64,000 nt of DNA from the NCBI RefSeq assembly GCF_040546025.1, contig NZ_JBEPNA010000005.1, positions 1 to 64,000 on the forward strand, written 5' to 3'. Under the pieces are notes generated by a model. The model did not search any database and was not told the origin of the DNA. It was given only the letters and a program-made list of their open reading frames with translations. This DNA is from Marisediminicola sp040546025. Its GTDB lineage: Bacteria > Actinomycetota > Actinomycetes > Actinomycetales > Microbacteriaceae. How positions within the stretch are numbered: the stretch's first letter is position 1; the number at the start of each line of letters is the position of its first letter. Positions 59,403-64,000 of the stretch are shown here, one piece after another. The position numbers and the translations under genes are program-made.

Positions 59403-60068
59403 GTGTCCTCCTACTCCTCCGGCGAGAGCGCCACAACGGTTGCGACCGCAGTCCTTCGCAATGAGCCCGTCCAGGCCCGCAGCACCGCCCGACTGACCTC
59501 CCTCCTCGACGCGGCCGCCGCGGTCGTCGACGAGCTCGGATTCGAACGCCTCACAACGGCCATGATCGCCGAACGTGCAGGCTCGTCGATCGGCACCGTC
59601 TACCGGTACTTCCCCGATCGGATCGCCGTGCTCCACTCGCTCAGCGGACGATCGATGACCCGCTTCGCCGCTGAGGGGATCCCGGCGATCGAGTCGCCGG
59701 ACCGCGCCAACTGGCTTGAGGCGGTCGACGCCGCGCTGCAGTACTGGGTCGACGCATTCCGGTCAGAGCCCGGCTTCCGCGCCCTCCGGTTCGGCGACGT
59801 GCTCGACCTTCAGCCGCGGGCCGGGGACCGCACCAACAATGGAATCATCGCCGCGGCGCTCGTCTCCGTGCTGTCGTCACGCCACGGCCTCAAGGGCAAC
59901 GACGAACTGCAGTTCCGTGTCGAGGTGGCGCTCGATCTGTGCGACTCCCTGCTGGCGCGCGCGTTCGCGTTCGATCGCAACGGCGACTCGCAGTTCACCA
60001 ACGAGGCGCTGTCGGTGGCCCGCGGCTACCTCATCGGCGCCTACGGCAACCCGGGCTCTGACGCGTAG
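59403..60068 (+). CDS. TetR-family transcriptional regulator
   Basis: A 221-residue regulator. The helix-turn-helix reads LTTAMIAERAGSSIGTVYRYFPDRIAVL. The GTG start has AAAGGGA upstream, and a TAGAAT -10 lies at about 59350. A ~28-residue polar extension precedes the DNA-binding domain. It is divergent from the APP1-like gene and 132 nt upstream of the osmoprotectant operon; which of these it controls is not clear. Confidence 0.88.
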   Translation: MSSYSSGESATTVATAVLRNEPVQARSTARLTSLLDAAAAVVDELGFERLTTAMIAERAGSSIGTVYRYFPDRIAVLHSLSGRSMTRFAAEGIPAIESPDRANWLEAVDAALQYWVDAFRSEPGFRALRFGDVLDLQPRAGDRTNNGIIAAALVSVLSSRHGLKGNDELQFRVEVALDLCDSLLARAFAFDRNGDSQFTNEALSVARGYLIGAYGNPGSDA

Positions 60069-60200
60069 TCGGGGTCGGCTGAAGGTCACAGCTCGCTGAT
60101 AAAAGGCGTCTGCGTTTGGCACACGCCCGCGGGAAGTGTTTGAGTAGATGGTCCGGCACGTGTCGATTCGCACTAATCCGCGAGGAATGAGCCAAACCTG

Positions 60201-61049
60201 ATGATCGAATTCCGTTCGGTAACCAAAAAATTTCCCGACGGGACGATCGCCGTCGACGACTTCACCCTCGTGCTTCCGTCGCGCAAGACCACCGTGCTCG
60301 TCGGATCCTCGGGATCCGGCAAGACGACGCTGCTCCGCATGATCAACCGCATGGTCGATCCGACCTCGGGAACGATCGAGATCGACGGCGAAGACACCTC
60401 GGGGCTCGAGCCGGTCGCGTTGCGGCGCCGGATCGGCTACGTGATGCAGAACTCCGGGCTCCTCCCGCACTTCACCGTGATCGAGAACGTTGCCACCGTG
60501 CCCATCCTCAATGGGGTGCCGCGTAAGAAGGCGTTCTCGGATGCGCTCGCGCTGCTCGACACCGTCGGCCTTGAGCGGTCGCTTGCCGACCGCTACCCGA
60601 GCCAGCTCTCCGGCGGGCAACAGCAGCGAGTCGGTGTGGCGCGCGGGCTCGCCGCCGACCCCAACATCCTGCTGATGGACGAGCCGTTCGGCGCCGTCGA
60701 CCCGATCGTGCGTGACGAACTCCAGCAGGAGCTCATCCGGCTGCAGCGCGAACTCGACAAGACCGTGGTCTTCGTCACGCACGATATCGACGAAGCATTC
60801 CTGCTCGGCGATCAGGTCGTCATCCTCGAGCAGGGAGGGCGCATCGCCCAGATCGGGTCGCCGTCCGAGATCATGGCCGACCCGGCGAGTGACTTCGTCT
60901 CAAGCTTCATCGGCGCCGATCGGGGCAAGCGCGCCCTCAGCATCCGGCACACCGAGCGCGGTGCCGTACTGGTCGACGGGTTCGGTCGCGCCGCCGGCGT
61001 ACTCGTGGAGGGTGCCCTGGTCAAACCAGAGGAGCCGACGAGAACGTGA
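60201..61049 (+). CDS. opuCA: Osmoprotectant ABC transporter ATPase (OpuC type)
   Basis: A 282-residue ATPase. Walker A GSSGSGKTT, signature LSGGQQQR, Walker B ILLMDEPFGAVDP, and the switch VTHDIDEAF. It stops after ~280 residues without CBS domains, unlike OpuAA-type subunits, so any osmotic gating must be elsewhere. A 4-codon ORF (MSQT) ends exactly on its ATG (TGATG). The first gene of a four-gene operon with 4-nt overlaps. Confidence 0.92.
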   Translation: MIEFRSVTKKFPDGTIAVDDFTLVLPSRKTTVLVGSSGSGKTTLLRMINRMVDPTSGTIEIDGEDTSGLEPVALRRRIGYVMQNSGLLPHFTVIENVATVPILNGVPRKKAFSDALALLDTVGLERSLADRYPSQLSGGQQQRVGVARGLAADPNILLMDEPFGAVDPIVRDELQQELIRLQRELDKTVVFVTHDIDEAFLLGDQVVILEQGGRIAQIGSPSEIMADPASDFVSSFIGADRGKRALSIRHTERGAVLVDGFGRAAGVLVEGALVKPEEPTRT

Positions 61050-61747
61050 ACTGGGTCCTGAACAACCTCCCCCTCATCGGTGAGCGGACCTTGGACCACT
61101 TGGCGATCGCCGTCCCCGCGATCATCCTGAGCTTTGTCCTCTCCGTGCCGATCGGCTGGGTCGCCAACCGGTACAGCGCGGGCAAGGGCGTGCTGCTCTG
61201 GCTCTCCGGATCGCTCCTCGCGGTGTCCGGGCTGCTCTACGCGATTCCCTCCCTCCCGTTGTTCCTCGCCCTTCCGGCGGTCATCGGCACGGGCCTGCGT
61301 GACCCCATCAACGTCGTGATCGGGCTGACCCTCTACGGCATCGCGCTCATGGTGCGGGCGACCGCCGACGCCCTCGCCTCCGTCGACCCGAACGTCGAGC
61401 AGTCGGCGACCGCGATGGGCTTCTCCGGCTGGTCGAGGTTCTGGAAGGTGGAGCTGCCGCTCGCCGGGCCCGTGCTGCTCGCCGGCATCCGCGTCGTCTC
61501 GGTCAGCACCGTGAGCCTCACCACCGTGGGTGCGGTGCTGGGCATCAAGAGCCTCGGGCTGCTGTTCACCGACGGCCTGCAGCGCAACATTCCGGGCGAG
61601 ATCTACACCGGCATCGTGCTGACCATCCTGATCGCCGTCGTGCTCGACGCCATCCTCGTTCTCTGCGGCCGACTCGTGATGCCCTGGCGGCACGCCGCCG
61701 CCGCGCCGAAGTCGCAGGCGCCGACCGAACTGGTGGTGACCGCGTGA
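61046..61747 (+). CDS. opuCB: Osmoprotectant ABC transporter permease
   Basis: A 233-residue permease starting at GTG 61046 and overlapping the ATPase by 4 nt. Five to six helices and the contact loop SVDPNVEQSATAMGFSGWSRFWKVELPLAGPVLLAGIRVVSVSTVSLTTVGA match OpuC/YehW permeases. It pairs with the next gene. Confidence 0.92.
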   Translation: MNWVLNNLPLIGERTLDHLAIAVPAIILSFVLSVPIGWVANRYSAGKGVLLWLSGSLLAVSGLLYAIPSLPLFLALPAVIGTGLRDPINVVIGLTLYGIALMVRATADALASVDPNVEQSATAMGFSGWSRFWKVELPLAGPVLLAGIRVVSVSTVSLTTVGAVLGIKSLGLLFTDGLQRNIPGEIYTGIVLTILIAVVLDAILVLCGRLVMPWRHAAAAPKSQAPTELVVTA

Positions 61748-62460
61748 ACCTCATCCTCGACGCGATCGCCTGGATTCTCGACCCCGCCCACTACGGCGGG
61801 CCCAACGGCATCGGGGCGCGGCTGTTCGAGCACCTCTGGATCAGCGTGCTCTCGCTCCTCATCGCCGGCACAATCGCCATTCCCGCCGGATTCTTCATCG
61901 GGCACACGGGCAAAGGCAAGGCCGCAGCGGTACTCGTCTCCGGCGGGGTGCGCGCGCTGCCCACCCTCGGCCTCATCTCGATCCTCGGCCTGTCGATCGG
62001 GATCGGCGTGCAGGCGCCGATCATCGCCTTCGTCGTTCTCGCGATCCCCTCGATGCTCGCGGGCGCGTACGCCGGATTCGAGGCGATCGACCGCCGCATC
62101 GTCGATTCCGCACGCTCGGTCGGTATGACCGAGTGGCAGATCGTCCGTCGGGTCGAGGTGCCGCTCGGGCTCCCGCTGCTCATCGGCGGCATCCGCTCTG
62201 CGACCCTCCAGGTCATCGCCACCGCGACCCTCGCCGCGTACATCAGCGGCGGCGGCCTCGGAAGCTTCATCTTCCTCGGGCTGCGCACGAACGACTACAC
62301 GCAGATGCTCGCAGGCTCCATTCTCGTGATCGCGCTCGCGATCGCCTTCGAGGGCGCGTTCAGCGCCCTTCAACGACTTGTTGTCCCCGCCGGCGTGCGG
62401 GCAGGACAGCGCACGAATGTCCGCTCCGGATCACACCGATCCGTGGCGGCAGCGGAATAA
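61744..62460 (+). CDS. opuCD: Osmoprotectant ABC transporter permease
   Basis: A 238-residue permease starting at GTG 61744, again with a 4-nt overlap. Its loop FEAIDRRIVDSARSVGMTEWQIVRRVEVPLGLPLLIGGIRSATLQVIATATLAAYI is the second permease signature of this class. Forms a heterodimer with the preceding permease. Confidence 0.92.
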   Translation: MNLILDAIAWILDPAHYGGPNGIGARLFEHLWISVLSLLIAGTIAIPAGFFIGHTGKGKAAAVLVSGGVRALPTLGLISILGLSIGIGVQAPIIAFVVLAIPSMLAGAYAGFEAIDRRIVDSARSVGMTEWQIVRRVEVPLGLPLLIGGIRSATLQVIATATLAAYISGGGLGSFIFLGLRTNDYTQMLAGSILVIALAIAFEGAFSALQRLVVPAGVRAGQRTNVRSGSHRSVAAAE

Positions 62461-62483
62461 CCGCATCAGAGAGGAATCACGAA

Positions 62484-63413
62484 ATGTTCACAGCAGCAAA
62501 GGGCCGGCTCGCGTGGAGCGCAGTCGCGGTGGGGGCTGTCGTCGCCCTCGCAGGGTGTGCGTCGGGGGATCCCCTCGACGAGGGAGCGAGTACCGATGAG
62601 GAGGGCGCCGCGGCACCGCTGGTCGTCAGCTCGCAGGCGTATTACTCCAACGAGATCATCGCTGAGATCTACTCGCAGGCGCTCGAGGCGGGCGGCTACG
62701 AGGTGGATCGCCAGTTCCAGATCGGCCAGCGCGAGGTGTACCTCCCCGAGCTCGAGGCGGGCAACATCGACGTCTTCCCCGAATACATCGGGAGCCTGCT
62801 GCAGGCTCTCGACTCCGAGGCAGCCGGTGGCACCGCGGACGCAGTGTACGCCGACCTGCAGGAGGCTTTGCCCGAGGGGCTCACCGCTCTCGAGCCCGCG
62901 GATGCCTCGGACCAGAACTCGTGGACCGTCACGCAGGACTTCGCCGACAAGTACGAGCTCACCGACGTGGCGTCGCTGATGAACGTGACCGAGCCGATCA
63001 CCGTCGGCGGCAACTCCGAGCTCGCGACGAGGCCCTACGGCCCCGAGGCGCTCGAGTCGAAGTACGGGGTGCCGATCGCCGAGGTCAAGTCGATCGAAGA
63101 CAGCGGCGGACCTCTCACGGTGAAGGCGCTCGTCGACAACGACATCCAGCTCGCCAACATCTACACGGCCGACCCGAACATCAAGGCCAACAACCTTGTG
63201 GCCCTCGACGACCCGGACGGCATCTTCTTCCCGGACAACGTCGTGTCCATCGTGTCGGACAAGGTCGACGCGGGTGCGCAGGAGATCCTCGACGAGGTCA
63301 ACGCGGCCCTCAGCGCCGACGACCTCGTGGGCCTCAACTCGGAGAGCGTCAACGACCAGAAGTCGGCTGACGTGATCGCCGAGGCATGGCTGACAGAGAA
63401 GGGCCTCATCTAG
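62484..63413 (+). CDS. opuCC: Osmoprotectant-binding lipoprotein (OpuCC/OsmF type)
   Basis: A 309-residue lipoprotein with lipobox ALAGC. The mature domain has VVSSQAYYSNEIIAEIYSQAL, IDVFPEYIGSLLQALD and IYTADPNIKANNLVALDDP, the OpuAC_2/QAT-like ligand fold for quaternary amines or carnitine/ergothioneine-like compounds. GAGAGGAATCAC gives the ribosome site. The last gene, followed by a strong terminator. Confidence 0.9.
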   Translation: MFTAAKGRLAWSAVAVGAVVALAGCASGDPLDEGASTDEEGAAAPLVVSSQAYYSNEIIAEIYSQALEAGGYEVDRQFQIGQREVYLPELEAGNIDVFPEYIGSLLQALDSEAAGGTADAVYADLQEALPEGLTALEPADASDQNSWTVTQDFADKYELTDVASLMNVTEPITVGGNSELATRPYGPEALESKYGVPIAEVKSIEDSGGPLTVKALVDNDIQLANIYTADPNIKANNLVALDDPDGIFFPDNVVSIVSDKVDAGAQEILDEVNAALSADDLVGLNSESVNDQKSADVIAEAWLTEKGLI

Positions 63414-63427
63414 AGGACTGGCAGTGC

Positions 63428-63461
63428 GAAGGGGGCGGATGCTGCGGCATCCGCCCCCTTC
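63428..63461 (+). terminator. Terminator after the osmoprotectant operon
   Basis: A perfect 15-bp stem (GAAGGGGGCGGATGC with its complement) and a TGCG loop. There is no long T run on the plus strand beyond CTTCTC, but stem strength makes it a convincing terminator. It could also serve the convergent DedA gene. Confidence 0.8.
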
Positions 63462-63482
63462 TCTCGTCCCTGTGCGCCAGCG

Positions 63483-64000
63483 TCAGTCCTCCAGCTGGGG
63501 CGGGCCGCCGTCGCCGGGATGGACCATGTGCCGGGCCTCGTTGCGCTCGAGGATCTTCTTGGCGGCGACGATGAGGAGGAGAAACCCCGCGATGATTCCG
63601 ACAAAGATGTACGCCGCTCCGTGCAGGCTGTCCGACAGCTCGCGGTAGGTGCCCGCGGCGGCCGATCCGACCGACACGTACGCGAAGGCCCAGATAACGC
63701 AGGCGGGCACCGTCCAGGCCATGAATTTGCGGTAGCTCATCGCGCTCATCCCGACCGTCAGGGGGATCAGGGAGTGCAGCACTGGCAGGAACCGGGAGAT
63801 GAAGACGGCGGGCCCGCCGCGCCGATCGAGGTAGTTCTCGGCGCGCACCCAGTTGCGTTCACCGACGCGCTGCCCGAGCCGGCTGCGGCGAATCTTCGGG
63901 CCGAACCAGCGGCCGAGGGTGAACCCGATGCTCTCCCCGGCGAGCGCCCCGACGATCACGGCGAGGATGAGCCCGAAGTACTCGACCGCTCCCGACACGG
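63483..64000 (-). CDS. DedA-family membrane protein, 5' end outside the window
   Basis: At least 171 residues of a DedA protein (undecaprenyl-phosphate or lipid flippase superfamily). It shows GALAGESIGFTLGRWFGPKI, the conserved FISRFLPVLHSLIPLTVGMSAMSYRKF with the family Arg and Pro, and a C-terminal helix. The reading frame runs off the window end, and family members start ~30 residues earlier, so the N-terminus is missing here; a GTG at 63998 is unlikely to be the true start. Confidence 0.88.
   Translation of the reverse strand, partial: VSGAVEYFGLILAVIVGALAGESIGFTLGRWFGPKIRRSRLGQRVGERNWVRAENYLDRRGGPAVFISRFLPVLHSLIPLTVGMSAMSYRKFMAWTVPACVIWAFAYVSVGSAAAGTYRELSDSLHGAAYIFVGIIAGFLLLIVAAKKILERNEARHMVHPGDGGPPQLED

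Overview
The window is chromosomal DNA from a high-GC actinobacterium, most likely a member of the Microbacteriaceae. The evidence is the gene order ileS-folC-DUF4233-ndk-VKOR-rne ... rplU-rpmA-obgE-proB-proA-nadD-rsfS, a translational ileS T-box with a very short Stem I, a DUF7882-type small protein, many GTG starts, and many apparently leaderless genes. No prophage, insertion sequence or CRISPR array was seen.

Layout. 0.2-2.3 kb: a small membrane ORF and two tandem membrane-anchored paralogues with repeated TPTERF-like motifs. 2.4-9.4 kb: a TetR regulator divergent from a four-gene oligopeptide/nickel-type ABC importer with overlapping genes, plus an APC-family amino acid permease. 9.4-13.7 kb: a two-component system (histidine kinase, then OmpR-type regulator), a secreted Ser/Pro/Val-repeat protein, an aminoglycoside-phosphotransferase-like kinase and a small membrane protein with a poly-Asp tail. 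Three copies of the palindrome TGAGAGNNYTCTCA lie upstream of three of these transcription units, two of them exactly 41 nt from the start codon. This is the best candidate here for an undescribed regulon. 13.8-17.0 kb: a glycine-betaine-type ABC importer (ATPase with CBS domains, permease, binding protein). 17.4-31.1 kb: T-box-ileS, folC, DUF4233, ndk, VKOR and rne, then a damaged DUF318 permease/TIGR03943/secreted-protein cluster with several lesions, DUF4031 and a membrane protein. 31.1-39.6 kb: rplU, rpmA, obgE, proB, proA, a small membrane protein, nadD, a large tail-anchored acidic protein, rsfS and a possible YdcF-like protein.

39.6-40.0 kb is non-coding and carries two opposed modules of paired direct repeats, each enclosing a hairpin, just before tRNA-Ala(GGC) and a strong terminator. 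40.2-43.4 kb: small lineage-specific proteins and a zinc-ribbon/SDR fusion. 43.5-48.4 kb: a nucleoside-hydrolase remnant, a DUF3516-type DEAD helicase, a flavin reductase, and a ferredoxin-reductase-like plus molybdopterin oxidoreductase pair. 48.5-59.2 kb: an MFS exporter with a 10-codon upstream ORF, a UbiA prenyltransferase, a quinone oxidoreductase, an unknown protein, an alpha/beta hydrolase, a FUSC-like protein, a MacB-type ABC pair, a dienelactone hydrolase with a glucose-6-phosphate dehydrogenase remnant in frame after its stop, DUF427 and an APP1-like phosphatase. 59.4-64.0 kb: a TetR regulator, a second osmoprotectant importer (OpuC type), a terminator and a DedA-family gene cut by the window end.

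Taken together: two osmoprotectant importers plus proline synthesis (proBA) point to osmotic adaptation, the core block supplies translation, ribosome assembly, RNA decay and NAD synthesis, and the accessory segments hold most of the degraded genes and candidate new regulation. All calls come from reading the sequence and translations by eye; no database search was run.
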